A DNA stretch of 23,890 nt from Oribacterium sp. UBA3737. Its GTDB lineage: Bacteria; Bacillota_A; Clostridia; Lachnospirales; Lachnospiraceae. The stretch is taken from positions 1 to 23,890 of the forward strand of contig DFGZ01000076.1 in assembly GCA_002371295.1 (NCBI GenBank), in the 5' to 3' direction. Below are positions 1 to 8,226 of the stretch, piece after piece (positions within the stretch are counted from its first letter, which is position 1; every line of letters starts with the position of its first letter). A program made the position numbers and the translations under genes. The notes below the pieces were generated by a model that was given only the letters and a program-made list of their open reading frames with translations, had not been told where the DNA came from and did not search any database.

Positions 1-28
1 GTTTCCAGGGAAGGGCAAACGTTACTAA

Positions 29-51
29 ACGCTATTTATAAAATTTAGCGT
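29..51 (+). other. Short hairpin upstream of fliE
   Basis: ACGCTA (29-34) and TAGCGT (46-51) can form a 6-bp stem around an 11-base AT loop. No T-run follows, so it is not a convincing terminator. All three forward frames meet a stop by about base 48, and bases 52-102 are AT-rich and non-coding. The stretch before fliE is therefore a spacer, possibly holding a promoter, but I see no strong -35/-10 pair. Confidence 0.3.
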
Positions 52-116
52 GCTATTTGCTGAATTTAAAAATTAAAGGTATTTGATTAATTTTAAGAAG
101 ATAGAGGGCCTAAGTC

Positions 117-434
117 ATGGAAATTAACAATCAATTTATCACACCTATGAAACCATGGACTCTGGAGGATCTTAGAACCCAGAGGAATCAGAGACCACAG
201 GAGTCTGAGGGCGCCGCTTTATTCAAGGATGTCTTTGATAACGCGGTAAATAACGTAAAGCTTACTCAGGCAGATGTGGAAAACAAACAGTATCTTTTGG
301 CTACAGGGCAGCTGGAGGACGCACATTCGCTTCCTATAGCTGAGTCAAAGGCTGCTATCAGTCTGAACATGCTGGTAACTTTGAGGAACAAGGCACTTAG
401 TGCTTACTCAGAGCTTATCAAGATGAACACCTGA
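117..434 (+). CDS. fliE: Flagellar hook-basal body protein FliE
   Basis: FliE joins the MS-ring (FliF) to the proximal rod and is among the first exported flagellar proteins. The 105-residue length is normal for the family. The C-terminal half shows the family pattern: a helix with an F-x-D-x-F-x-N-A-V segment near residues 37-46, then a stretch leading to SLNMLVTLRNKALSAYSELIKM, which matches the conserved FliE ending. It has an ATG start with AGAGGG at 103-108. It is the first gene of the block, with fliF 62 bp downstream. In most clostridia flgB and flgC lie just upstream. The short sequence before fliE here contains no end of flgC, and a flgC is found much further down at 13676. Confidence 0.93.
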   Translation: MEINNQFITPMKPWTLEDLRTQRNQRPQESEGAALFKDVFDNAVNNVKLTQADVENKQYLLATGQLEDAHSLPIAESKAAISLNMLVTLRNKALSAYSELIKMNT

Positions 435-496
435 TAACCGGCTTTACTGATAAAGATTAGTAGCAATTGGGGATGGGTTTCAGAGTGGAGTGAACT

Positions 497-2176
497 TTGG
501 ATAACTTTAAAGAATCATGGGGAAAGATGCCCAAAAAGAGCAAAATTGCGATTATTGGCATCATTGCTGCAACGGTAATTGCCGCTGCGGCTGCAATCAT
601 ATACTTAAATCTGATCAGTCAAACTAAATATAGTACATTGTTCACCGGACTCAGTACTGAGGAAGCTTCTCAGGTGGCCAATCTCCTGCAGGATCAGGGT
701 ATAGTTTATACCTACAATGCAACAGACGGGTCCATTCGTGTGCCGGAGGACAAGGTAGAGTCTACGAGAGTATCGCTACTCAGCAAGGGATACCCGAAAA
801 GTGGTTTTACTTATGATATGTACATAAGTAATGCAGGTCTCATGACAACAGAGTCTGATAAGGAACTGTATACACTTTACGATCTTCAGGATCGTCTGGG
901 AGCAACCATCCGTATTTTCGATGGTGTCATGGATGCAAAGGTGACTATCGCCAAGGGTTCAAATGAGAAATTTGCCCTCAGCACCACAAAGACCATAGAT
1001 GCCTCCGCATCGGTAGTTGTCACCATGAAGGAAGGGGCAACCCTCAGTGAAGCTAATGCCAATGCCATCAGGAACCTCATTTCAAGATCTGTCAAGGGTG
1101 TTAACTTCACCAATGTTTCCGTATTTGATGCGGCAACTATGGAAGAGGTTGGCGGAGACAACGGAGGAGATACCAGTAAGGTCATCCAGGATCTCACCGC
1201 ACAGGTGGAGAACAGCATAGCCGGCAACATAAAGCGGGTTCTGGCAAAGCTTTACGGAGCTGAGAATATAGCGGTTTCCGTAAAGGGAACTCTGGATATG
1301 ACCAAGCTCATTTCCGAGAATACGCAATACACGGTTCCGGATAAGGTGGAAGAGACTGAGCGTTCAGGACTTCTCAATCATGAGGACTTCAATAATGAGA
1401 ATTCCGGATCCACCACTGACGGGGCTGCGGGAGTTGTAGGTACCGATGCCAATGCAGACACACCGAGATATACAAATCTGAACGGAGCAAACGCAACCAC
1501 CAACGGATATTCGGCCAATGCCTATTCCAGAGACTGGTTGTACAACGTACTTAAGGAACAGAGGGAGATTTCTCCGGGAGTACTTAAGGATGCTACGGTA
1601 GCAGTCGTTATCACGACTGATGACAGATCCGTACAGCAGCAGGATCTGGTTAATCTTGTTGCTGACGCAGGCGGAATTTCCAGAACGGATGCGGCAGAAA
1701 AGATAACCATAATCCGTTCTACACCGGCAGAAGAGGCACCTCAGACTGAAACTGAGACACAGCCTGAGCCTGAACCGGAGTTCCCGCTTGTTACACTTAT
1801 CATTGCTATTGCAGCAGGCGTACTTCTTCTGCTTATACTTTTACTTATCATTCTCAGAAAGAAAAAGAAGAAGAGACTTGCGGCACAGAAGGCAGCAGAG
1901 GAGGCTGCGGCAGCGGAAGCAGCTGCAGCTGCAGCGGCGGCAGAGACGACGGAGACGGCTGCCGAAAAGAGACAGAGAAACGAAGAGATGGAGCTCGGAG
2001 CAGAAGAAGATACAAATGCATCAATGCAGCATGGCATGCGACTGAAGCAGAATATCGGAGAGTTCATAGACAACAACCCTCAGGTAGTTGCAAAGCTGAT
2101 TCAGGGATGGCTGCGTGAAGAAGAGGGAGAGGAGAGCAACAATGGCAGGAGAAGAGACCGTTCAGGTAGAAAATAA
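497..2176 (+). CDS. fliF: Flagellar MS-ring protein FliF
   Basis: FliF forms the membrane MS-ring, the base on which the rotor and export gate assemble. The 559-residue protein has the family plan. A first membrane helix lies at about residues 17-40. The periplasmic ring-building region carries the typical YSTLFTGLS and DRLGATIRIFDGV-type stretches. A second membrane helix lies at about 430-452, followed by a Lys-rich stop. The cytoplasmic tail ends in a FliG-binding helix (NNPQVVAKLIQGWL). Between helix 2 and that tail is an Ala/Glu-rich run (about residues 460-490), probably helical or disordered. The start is TTG with GTGGAGTG just upstream; no suitable ATG is in frame nearby. The 3' end overlaps fliG by 35 bp, which suggests translational coupling. 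Confidence 0.95.
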   Translation: MDNFKESWGKMPKKSKIAIIGIIAATVIAAAAAIIYLNLISQTKYSTLFTGLSTEEASQVANLLQDQGIVYTYNATDGSIRVPEDKVESTRVSLLSKGYPKSGFTYDMYISNAGLMTTESDKELYTLYDLQDRLGATIRIFDGVMDAKVTIAKGSNEKFALSTTKTIDASASVVVTMKEGATLSEANANAIRNLISRSVKGVNFTNVSVFDAATMEEVGGDNGGDTSKVIQDLTAQVENSIAGNIKRVLAKLYGAENIAVSVKGTLDMTKLISENTQYTVPDKVEETERSGLLNHEDFNNENSGSTTDGAAGVVGTDANADTPRYTNLNGANATTNGYSANAYSRDWLYNVLKEQREISPGVLKDATVAVVITTDDRSVQQQDLVNLVADAGGISRTDAAEKITIIRSTPAEEAPQTETETQPEPEPEFPLVTLIIAIAAGVLLLLILLLIILRKKKKKRLAAQKAAEEAAAAEAAAAAAAAETTETAAEKRQRNEEMELGAEEDTNASMQHGMRLKQNIGEFIDNNPQVVAKLIQGWLREEEGEESNNGRRRDRSGRK

Positions 2177-3245
2177 GGCAGCAGCCGGGAGCGCCCCTGC
2201 CCCTGCTCCGGCTATAACTCCGGAGAACAGTTCCGAGGGTCGTAAGCTGAGTTTTAAGCAGAAGGCAGCTCTGGTGGTGGTTTCCATAGGGGCTGACAGG
2301 GCTTCACAGCTATATAAGTATTTAAACGAAGCAGATATAGAGGATCTGACTTATGAGGTGGCCAGGGTCGGCAAGACCACGAACCAGGAGGTAGAGGATA
2401 CTCTCGACGAGTTTTACAAGCTTTGCCTCACTCATAAGATGATGACGGACGGCGGTATCGATTACGCTAAGTCAGTACTTGAAAAGGCCTTCGGTGAGTC
2501 AACCGCCAAGAACCTTTTGGATAAGGTATCCAAGACCCTTGCATCCAAGCCTTTCAACTTCTTTGCAAAAGGAGATCCGAAAGCACTTTTGTCACTGCTT
2601 GCAACAGAGAGACCACAGGTCATCGCGCTTATCATGTCATATATGGAGGCGGAGCAGTCAGCCAAGGTACTTGAAAACCTTCCTGAGGAGAAACGTATTC
2701 CTACAGTTACCGCCATGGCAAACATGGATAGAGTTTCACCTGATGCCATTCAGATCATTGAGAATGAGATGAAGCGTAAGTTCAGCTCTATCATCACCAG
2801 TGAGGATAATATGAACCTCGGCGGTATCGACTATGTTGCTGACGTAATGAACCATATCGACAGAAGTTCCGAAAAGAAGATCTTCGACGAACTGGATGTA
2901 TCAAATCCGAATCTCTCAAAGGATATCAGGGACAAGATGTTCGTATTCGAGGATATCCTTTCCATGGACAACCGTTCTTGTCAGAGATTTATACGAGATT
3001 GCGATACCAAGGATATCGTATTTGCCATGAAGACGGCAAGCGACGAGATGAAGGATATCTTCTTCGGAAATATGTCCAAGCGTCAGGCAGAAACAGTCCG
3101 TGCAGATATCGAGACCACAAGCAATGTACGTCTCAAGGATGTTGAGGAAGCTCAGCAGCGTATCGTTAACCTCATCCGTAAGCTGGAAGAGCAGGGCGAG
3201 CTTGTAATCAACAAGGGAGGTGGAGAAGATACAATCATTGTATAA
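2142..3245 (+). CDS. fliG: Flagellar motor switch protein FliG
   Basis: FliG is the rotor protein that contacts the stator and sets torque. The chosen ATG (2142) gives 367 residues and has AGGGAGAGGAG at 2124-2134. A GTG at 2115 would add nine residues and looks inferior. N-terminal, middle and C-terminal FliG domains are all recognisable. The middle-domain EHPQ motif reads ERPQ (E156-Q159). The C-terminal torque helix keeps the Lys of the AMKTA segment, the Arg of MSKR and the Arg of VRLKDVE. The first of the two adjacent acidic residues after the following Arg is Ala (RADIE). An Ala/Pro-rich N-terminal extension of about 30 residues precedes the fold. The gene overlaps fliF upstream and fliH downstream. 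Confidence 0.95.
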   Translation: MAGEETVQVENKAAAGSAPAPAPAITPENSSEGRKLSFKQKAALVVVSIGADRASQLYKYLNEADIEDLTYEVARVGKTTNQEVEDTLDEFYKLCLTHKMMTDGGIDYAKSVLEKAFGESTAKNLLDKVSKTLASKPFNFFAKGDPKALLSLLATERPQVIALIMSYMEAEQSAKVLENLPEEKRIPTVTAMANMDRVSPDAIQIIENEMKRKFSSIITSEDNMNLGGIDYVADVMNHIDRSSEKKIFDELDVSNPNLSKDIRDKMFVFEDILSMDNRSCQRFIRDCDTKDIVFAMKTASDEMKDIFFGNMSKRQAETVRADIETTSNVRLKDVEEAQQRIVNLIRKLEEQGELVINKGGGEDTIIV

Positions 3246-4119
3246 GAGAAAATCATCTCGTTCCATCATCAAGGGTGGGCACAATGCAAGTATCCAGCAA
3301 TTTGTCTCTACCGTAGAGAAGTTCAGCAGCGGAGAAGATACACCGGAGGAAACAGAGGCTCAAAGCACACCTTCGGATAGTACGGAATCCTATCAGTCAT
3401 ACAGAGATATGCCCATACAGCGCCCTGATCAGATCATGCAGAGCGGCGATATCAAATCAGATGAAGAGATCGCCATCATGCAGAGAAAGATGCTCAGGGA
3501 TGCGGCTGACAGGGCTGAAAAGATCATAAACAGAGCAACGATGGAGGCTGAACAGATTAAGAAGGATGCCTATGAAGAGGGATATAACAGCGGTCATCAG
3601 GAGGGGATGCAGGATGGACATGAGGCGGCCCGCCAGAAGGCAGAAGCAGAATTCAAGGAGACAGTAGAGAAGTATCAGTCAGCCGTGGCGCATTCCATTA
3701 TTCAGATAGGTGAGGAACGTGAAGAGAGCTTCCACAGATATCTTGATGAACTTAAGGATGTGGCCATTGCTGTAGCTGAAAAGGTCATACATATAAGTCT
3801 TGAAACCTCGGGAGAAATCATCAAGCGCATGATCATAGCTGAAGTAGAGAAGATGAAGAAAACCGAGTGGATCAAGATCTATATAGATAAATATGATTAC
3901 GAACAGCTTATATCGGTGGATGAGGATGTGGCAGCAGACCTTGCCAGGATATCGGACAATGTAAAGTTCGTTGTTCAGGACAAGGAGAAGATAGGGTATA
4001 CGGTCATAGAAACACCCAGTGAGATGATAGATATAGGCGTTGATTCCCAGATTGACAACATACGAGAGAACCTGAATGGCGTTGACATGAATGAAGATTA
4101 CGAAGAGGGAATGGAGTAA
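3238..4119 (+). CDS. fliH: Flagellar assembly protein FliH (export ATPase regulator)
   Basis: FliH binds and restrains the export ATPase FliI and anchors it at the C-ring. Placement between fliG and fliI supports the call. So does the pattern of a poorly conserved N-terminus, then a long Glu/Lys/Gln-rich coiled coil (roughly residues 80-150, with an EEGYNSGHQEGMQDGHEAA stretch of GxxxG type), then a conserved C-terminal domain. The start is uncertain. TTG at 3238 (294 residues) has GGAG about 12 bases upstream. GTG at 3220 (299 residues) has GGGAG directly abutting it, too close to serve. Either start overlaps the fliG end. The stop overlaps the fliI start as TAATG. Confidence 0.88.
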   Translation: MYKRKSSRSIIKGGHNASIQQFVSTVEKFSSGEDTPEETEAQSTPSDSTESYQSYRDMPIQRPDQIMQSGDIKSDEEIAIMQRKMLRDAADRAEKIINRATMEAEQIKKDAYEEGYNSGHQEGMQDGHEAARQKAEAEFKETVEKYQSAVAHSIIQIGEEREESFHRYLDELKDVAIAVAEKVIHISLETSGEIIKRMIIAEVEKMKKTEWIKIYIDKYDYEQLISVDEDVAADLARISDNVKFVVQDKEKIGYTVIETPSEMIDIGVDSQIDNIRENLNGVDMNEDYEEGME

Positions 4120-5423
4120 TGTTTGAAAAGCTTCCAGAAATAATCAGGAAGACAGAAACAGTCGGACGTGTAGGTAAGATCGAAAATATCGTCGGAATGG
4201 CGATAGAAGCTTCCGGGGATAAGGCGAGTATCGGAGATATCTGCATGATCCATAACGATGAACTGAATAAGAGCATTCCGGCGGAGGTAGTCGGATTTAA
4301 GGGTGACAAGATCCAGCTCATGACATATGAAGCCACATCGGGTATCACATCAGGAAGCTTTGTCAGAAATACAAAGCACAGACTCAGGGTACCGGTCGGT
4401 AATTTTCTTAAGGGCAGGATCATAAACGCATTGGGACAGCCCATGGATGGAGGCGCACCTTTTCCGGTAAATGCCACTACCTATACTGTAAACAGTGCCT
4501 ATACAAATCCGCTGGACAGACCTCCTATTCGTTCCAGACTGGATTTTGGCATAAAGGCGATCGATGGACTGAATACCATAGGGAAGGGACAGCGTATCGG
4601 AATCTTTGCAGGTTCCGGAGTAGGTAAGTCCACACTTATGGGCATGATCGCGAAGAACGTAAAGACAGACATAAATGTTATAGCACTGGTGGGGGAAAGA
4701 GGCAGAGAGGTTCTGGAGTTCGCCCAGAGAGATCTCGGTGAGGAAGGGATGAAGAGATCGGTTCTCGTCGTAGCCACCTCAGACCAGCCTGCCATGCTGA
4801 GACTCAAGTGTCCGTTAGTTGCAACAACGATAGCGGAGTATTTCCGCGACAGGGGGATGGATGTACTGCTCATGATGGATTCCCTGACACGATATGCCAT
4901 GGCACAGCGTGAAATAGGGCTTGCTACGGGAGAACCTCCCATAGCGAGAGGATACACACCTTCCATCTATGCGGAGTTCCCGAGACTCCTCGAGAGAGCA
5001 GGACAGTTTACCAAGGGTTCCATAACCGGTGTTTACACGGTACTTGTAGAAGGTGATGATACCAATGAACCGATTGCCGATACTGTAAGAGGTATTCTTG
5101 ATGGACATATAGTTCTTTCGAGAGCCCTGGCGGCGGAGAATCATTACCCGGCCATAAACATTGGCGCCAGCGTCAGCCGACTGATGGTTGAGATAGTATC
5201 TCCGGAGCACAACAAGTATGCGTCGAAGATGCGTAATCTTCTGGGACTGTATCAGAAGAACGCGGATCTTATTTCCATCGGTGCCTATAAAAAAGGCACC
5301 AATCAGGCTCTGGATGAGGCGATAAGTAAATATCCGGATATAAACAAGTTCCTGATACAGGGTACTAAGGAATCGTTTACCTATGACGAAGTTTTTGGAC
5401 AGATAAAAAGGATCGTTGGCTAG
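4119..5423 (+). CDS. fliI: Flagellum-specific export ATPase FliI
   Basis: FliI is the hexameric ATPase that helps deliver rod, hook and filament subunits to the export gate. At 434 residues it has normal family length. The Walker A motif GSGVGKST spans residues 165-172. Other F1-beta/FliI signatures are ALVGERGREVLEF, the Walker B region LLMMDSLTRYAMAQREIGLA, and GEPPIARGYTPSI. The start ATG overlaps the fliH stop by one base. The TAG stop is followed by 41 further open codons in the same frame, ending at the fliJ start (see the 5460-5549 entry). The protein already ends at a usual place for the family, so readthrough is not needed to explain it. Confidence 0.97.
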   Translation: MFEKLPEIIRKTETVGRVGKIENIVGMAIEASGDKASIGDICMIHNDELNKSIPAEVVGFKGDKIQLMTYEATSGITSGSFVRNTKHRLRVPVGNFLKGRIINALGQPMDGGAPFPVNATTYTVNSAYTNPLDRPPIRSRLDFGIKAIDGLNTIGKGQRIGIFAGSGVGKSTLMGMIAKNVKTDINVIALVGERGREVLEFAQRDLGEEGMKRSVLVVATSDQPAMLRLKCPLVATTIAEYFRDRGMDVLLMMDSLTRYAMAQREIGLATGEPPIARGYTPSIYAEFPRLLERAGQFTKGSITGVYTVLVEGDDTNEPIADTVRGILDGHIVLSRALAAENHYPAINIGASVSRLMVEIVSPEHNKYASKMRNLLGLYQKNADLISIGAYKKGTNQALDEAISKYPDINKFLIQGTKESFTYDEVFGQIKRIVG

Positions 5424-5459
5424 GAAGTTCAGAAAGAATCTAAGGAGAAACGGGTTAAA

Positions 5460-5549
5460 GTGTTACTCAAAAGGTTATCCGGTGTGGAGACGCCGGCGGA
5501 AATGTTTTCAACGGGGGCTCACATCCCGGGGAAAGGTGGCAACATATGA
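5460..5549 (+). CDS. Candidate 29-residue leader ORF before fliJ (uncertain)
   Basis: In the 122-bp gap between fliI and fliJ, the frame of fliI stays open after its TAG stop. It ends in a TGA that overlaps the fliJ ATG as ATGA. A GTG at 5460 with AAGGAG at 5442-5447 (spacing 12) could start a 29-residue peptide, beginning V/M-L-L-K-R-L-S-G. It could couple translation into fliJ. I do not recognise the peptide, and an open frame of this length can occur by chance. fliJ also has its own AAAGGTGG site. This is seen in the sequence; that it is translated is speculation. Confidence 0.2.
   Translation: MLLKRLSGVETPAEMFSTGAHIPGKGGNI
5479..5496 (+). other. GC-rich hairpin in the fliI-fliJ spacer
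   Basis: CCGGTGT and GACGCCGG can pair, with one T-G wobble, around a GGAG loop, giving a 7-bp stem. A GC-rich stretch, CGGG (5512-5515) with CCCG (5525-5528), follows and could form a second stem. There is no T-run, so this is not an intrinsic terminator. A role in message stability or in coupling fliI to fliJ is only a possibility. Confidence 0.35.
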
Positions 5550-5998
5550 AGAAGTTTCAATATAATCTTCAATCTGTACTTGAGTATAAACAAAGGGTTC
5601 TGGATGATCTGAAGGAACAGTATGCACTCAGAATGAAGTTTGTAGAGGAAAAAAAGCAGGAGATAGCCGATCTCAGAGAAAAGGCAAATGCATTGAACAT
5701 GGAGTTCGATGAGGTGAAGCAGCAGGGTGCGGTCATTGAGAAATTTCTGATGTACTCTTCCATGATAGATAATCTGGATAAACAGGTAGAAGTTGAAAAA
5801 GAGACACTTAAGATTTTGCAGGCAAATGCCGATAAAAAGAAAGAGGAGGTAATTGCGGCGAACATCGACGTCAATAAATTCGAGAAACTGAGGGAGAAAA
5901 AGCAGGCGATCTTCAAGGCTCAGGAGCAAAAGGATCAGGAAGCTTTTATCGATGAATTCGTTTCAAATCAGCAAAACTCCATAATCAGATCTGCCTGA
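5546..5998 (+). CDS. fliJ: Flagellar export chaperone FliJ
   Basis: FliJ is the small coiled-coil stalk protein that sits in the FliI ring and contacts FlhA. The 150-residue product is almost wholly predicted coiled coil, rich in Lys, Glu and Gln. It begins with the family's typical F-x-Y-x-L-Q-x-V-L-x-Y-K pattern (FQYNLQSVLEYK). Position after fliI and before fliK agrees. The ATG has AAAGGTGG at 5533-5540. Sequence conservation in this family is low, so the call rests on N-terminal pattern, size, composition and position together. Confidence 0.85.
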   Translation: MKKFQYNLQSVLEYKQRVLDDLKEQYALRMKFVEEKKQEIADLREKANALNMEFDEVKQQGAVIEKFLMYSSMIDNLDKQVEVEKETLKILQANADKKKEEVIAANIDVNKFEKLREKKQAIFKAQEQKDQEAFIDEFVSNQQNSIIRSA

Positions 5999-6080
5999 GT
6001 GAGGAGGACAGTGAAGAGTGATCCCGTGCTATGCATGGATTACATATTAATTTATCCCATTAAGGAAAGGAGGAAAAAAA

Positions 6081-7484
6081 TTGGAAGCAGTAAACAACTA
6101 TTTTACTGGCTCGGTAAGAACAGTGTCCTGGGGGGCAGGAACCTCCGGAAGCGGTTATGGCTCTGACTCATCCGCGACGGGAGGAATTCAGTTCTCAAGT
6201 CTTATTAAGGATACTAAACCTGTGAAAGTGAATGACGATTCAGGCTCCACGGCAGCGACTGAAGTGAGCGACAGGACCGGAAGCGGCAGACAGACAAACT
6301 CCAGTGAGAACAGGACAGAAAAGAAAGAAGCCCTTGTGACTGATAAGCTCACACCGGACAAGACACCGGATACAGGCAACATAGAAGATGCCGGAGAGGG
6401 TGCTGAAGTCAATGCTGAGGAAATGGCAGCGCTTCTTGCCATTATGAATAATCTTCAGGCTGACCGTATCACCACCGCAGGTGACGGAGTTGAGCTGGTG
6501 ACAGAAAAGATAAGCACAGAAGCAGTTCCCCCAAGGATAGACACAGTTAGTCTTAATTCTGCCGAAGAGCTTGTTCAGGTTTCGGAGAATGCTACTTCAG
6601 CCGTAAACGCCGGAGGTGAAGCAGAAGCAAAGAAAACAGAACTTGAGACAGAGAGAAACGGTTCCACAGAGACTGCCGAAAAGGTAGTGGAAAATGTGAG
6701 TTCCGTAAAGTATGACCCGGAGGAGATTCTGAAGAGTCTCGAAGGTCAGGGACGTATAGTTGCAAACAGTACCAACAGTCCTACAGGAACACCTTCTTTG
6801 GATACCAACGGACCTACCGGAAGAGATCCGGGAGAACAGAGGAATGCCGAAGAGATCGCCAAGGGACCTGTTGCACCAACAACTAATGAAAGGACTGAGA
6901 CATCCGAAAGCAGTAAGGAAACAGATCCTATGGAAGGTTTCACAGAGATTCCGGCTTCGGCACCTACACCTTTTGCAAACCAGACCAGTCAGGCAGCTCA
7001 AACCGTTCAGGCGGCTCAGCCGGCAAAGACAGAAGCAGGAACAAATGAAACTATGATGATGAGGACTTCGGAGACAAACATGGCATCCGATCTTACAAAT
7101 CTTCTTTCATCCAGATTTCCGTCACAGAACGGTCAACTGACTATCGAGCTGGATCCCGAGAACCTCGGAAAGATAACTATCAATGTAAGCTACGACAGCG
7201 GACATGCGGCAGTTTCCATCAGTGCAACAAACCAGAAGACAGTAGAGATACTTACACAGAACGCTTCTGCCATGGCAAACATCATTCAGCAGAAGACCGG
7301 ACAGGAGACACAGGTCTACATTCCGAACGCACAGGAGAGCAGCACGAAACAGGATATGGCAAGCGGAAGAGAATCCAATGAGAATGCGGCACAGCAGCAG
7401 GCTAAACAGCAGGAACAGAATTCACAGAATACAGAGCACAGCAGTTCGGCATTCTTACAGCAGATGAGGCTCGGACTTGTCTAG
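6081..7484 (+). CDS. fliK: Flagellar hook-length control protein FliK
   Basis: FliK measures the hook and triggers the switch of export specificity through FlhB. The 467-residue protein has a long, low-complexity Ser/Thr/Glu/Pro-rich N-terminal part (residues 1 to about 330), as expected of the ruler. A conserved C-terminal Flg_hook domain follows at about 345-415, with the typical LTIELDPENLGKITINV segment followed by a VEILTQNASAMANIIQQ-type helix. The tail is Gln-rich. The start is TTG with an excellent AAAGGAGG (6066-6073) seven bases upstream. The gene usually found between fliJ and fliK in bacilli (ylxF/MgtE-like) is absent; the gap is 82 bp. Confidence 0.92.
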   Translation: MEAVNNYFTGSVRTVSWGAGTSGSGYGSDSSATGGIQFSSLIKDTKPVKVNDDSGSTAATEVSDRTGSGRQTNSSENRTEKKEALVTDKLTPDKTPDTGNIEDAGEGAEVNAEEMAALLAIMNNLQADRITTAGDGVELVTEKISTEAVPPRIDTVSLNSAEELVQVSENATSAVNAGGEAEAKKTELETERNGSTETAEKVVENVSSVKYDPEEILKSLEGQGRIVANSTNSPTGTPSLDTNGPTGRDPGEQRNAEEIAKGPVAPTTNERTETSESSKETDPMEGFTEIPASAPTPFANQTSQAAQTVQAAQPAKTEAGTNETMMMRTSETNMASDLTNLLSSRFPSQNGQLTIELDPENLGKITINVSYDSGHAAVSISATNQKTVEILTQNASAMANIIQQKTGQETQVYIPNAQESSTKQDMASGRESNENAAQQQAKQQEQNSQNTEHSSSAFLQQMRLGLV

Positions 7485-7507
7485 GCATATAGGAAAGGAG
7501 TACAGAT

Positions 7508-8104
7508 ATGGCAGATGTATCAGGAGTTTCAAGTTCATCTAATCCGTATGTTACCAAGGCAGCCACTCCGGAGTCCAACGAAAAAAATACGTTGACGATA
7601 AGCAGCTATTTCAAGCTTCTTGCAGCACAGCTGGCAAATCAGGATTATACAAATCCCATGGATAACAGTGAGCTTCTGGCTCAGATGTCACAGATGGCTA
7701 TGGTGCAGTCACTGACCTCCATGACAGAGTCTGTTGAAAGTCAGATAGCATTTGCACAGCAGAACTATTCAGTAGGCATGATAGGCAAAGAAGTAACTGT
7801 AATTACAGAACCGGATGCAGGAAGCGGAAAGACGGCGGAATCAAGAACCGGAATCGTTGAAGCGGTATATGTTACCGATGATGAGCCTATTATCAGATTA
7901 AAGGGCGATACGACGGACTATAAGATATCCCAGATCGCAAGTATCAGAAATTCAGGGGCATCAGGGGCGTCCGGCACAGGACCCGGAAGCACGTCGACTT
8001 CAGGAACAGTATCATCAGGTGACGGACCTGTAACGGTGGATACCTACAGTGCGGGACCCGTAAGTAATGATACATACAGTGGAGGACCGGGATCACAGAT
8101 CTGA
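7508..8104 (+). CDS. flgD: Hook assembly scaffold (cap) protein FlgD
   Basis: FlgD caps the growing hook and guides addition of FlgE. The N-terminal region has the diagnostic segment FKLLAAQLANQDYTNPMDNSELLAQMSQM, followed by a Gln/Ser-rich helix and the VGMIGKEVTV stretch. At 198 residues it is of the shorter Gram-positive type. Residues 145-198 form a Gly/Ser/Thr-rich tail with two imperfect DTYS(A/G)GP units that I do not recognise from other FlgD proteins. The ATG has AAAGGAG about eight bases upstream. It lies 23 bp after fliK and just before a TIGR02530-like gene and flgE, the usual order in clostridia. Confidence 0.92.
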   Translation: MADVSGVSSSSNPYVTKAATPESNEKNTLTISSYFKLLAAQLANQDYTNPMDNSELLAQMSQMAMVQSLTSMTESVESQIAFAQQNYSVGMIGKEVTVITEPDAGSGKTAESRTGIVEAVYVTDDEPIIRLKGDTTDYKISQIASIRNSGASGASGTGPGSTSTSGTVSSGDGPVTVDTYSAGPVSNDTYSGGPGSQI

Positions 8105-8133
8105 TGGATTTAAAGAAATGTAATAAAGGTTCA

Positions 8134-8185
8134 TATCTGCAGAGGCAGATACAGGGCTGAAATAAGAGCTCATTACGTTAATGAG
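8134..8185 (+). other. Two hairpins between flgD and the TIGR02530-like gene
   Basis: The 122-bp spacer after flgD holds two perfect inverted repeats. TATCTGC/GCAGATA (8134-8151) has an AGAG loop. CTCATTA/TAATGAG (8169-8185) has a CGT loop. Neither is followed by a T-run, so they are unlikely to end transcription. They could mark an RNA processing or stability site between the two halves of the operon; that is inference. Confidence 0.35.
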
Positions 8186-8226
8186 AAAACATTAAAATCG
8201 AATAGAGAATTTGGAAAGGAACAGCA

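Noticed and set aside
1741..2076. Long frames opposite and within the fliF 3' part
   Set aside because: They arise from the Ala/Glu/Lys-rich codon pattern of fliF, have no ribosome site and no recognisable family.
5424..5545. Possible riboswitch, such as a c-di-GMP type, in the fliI-fliJ spacer
   Set aside because: The conserved core sequences of that class are not present; only simple GC-rich stems are seen.
5828..5835. GCCGATAA with TAAG 15 bases upstream inside fliJ, like a sigma-D promoter for fliK
   Set aside because: It lies within coding sequence where GCC-GAT-AAA encodes Ala-Asp-Lys, a common run, and the distance to fliK is about 250 bp. It fits by chance as easily as by function.
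6011..6166. 51-codon GTG frame after fliJ with GAGGAGG close upstream
   Set aside because: The spacing of three bases is too short, more than half the frame overlaps fliK in another frame, and the peptide looks like shadow translation (rich in Arg, Lys, Leu, Trp).
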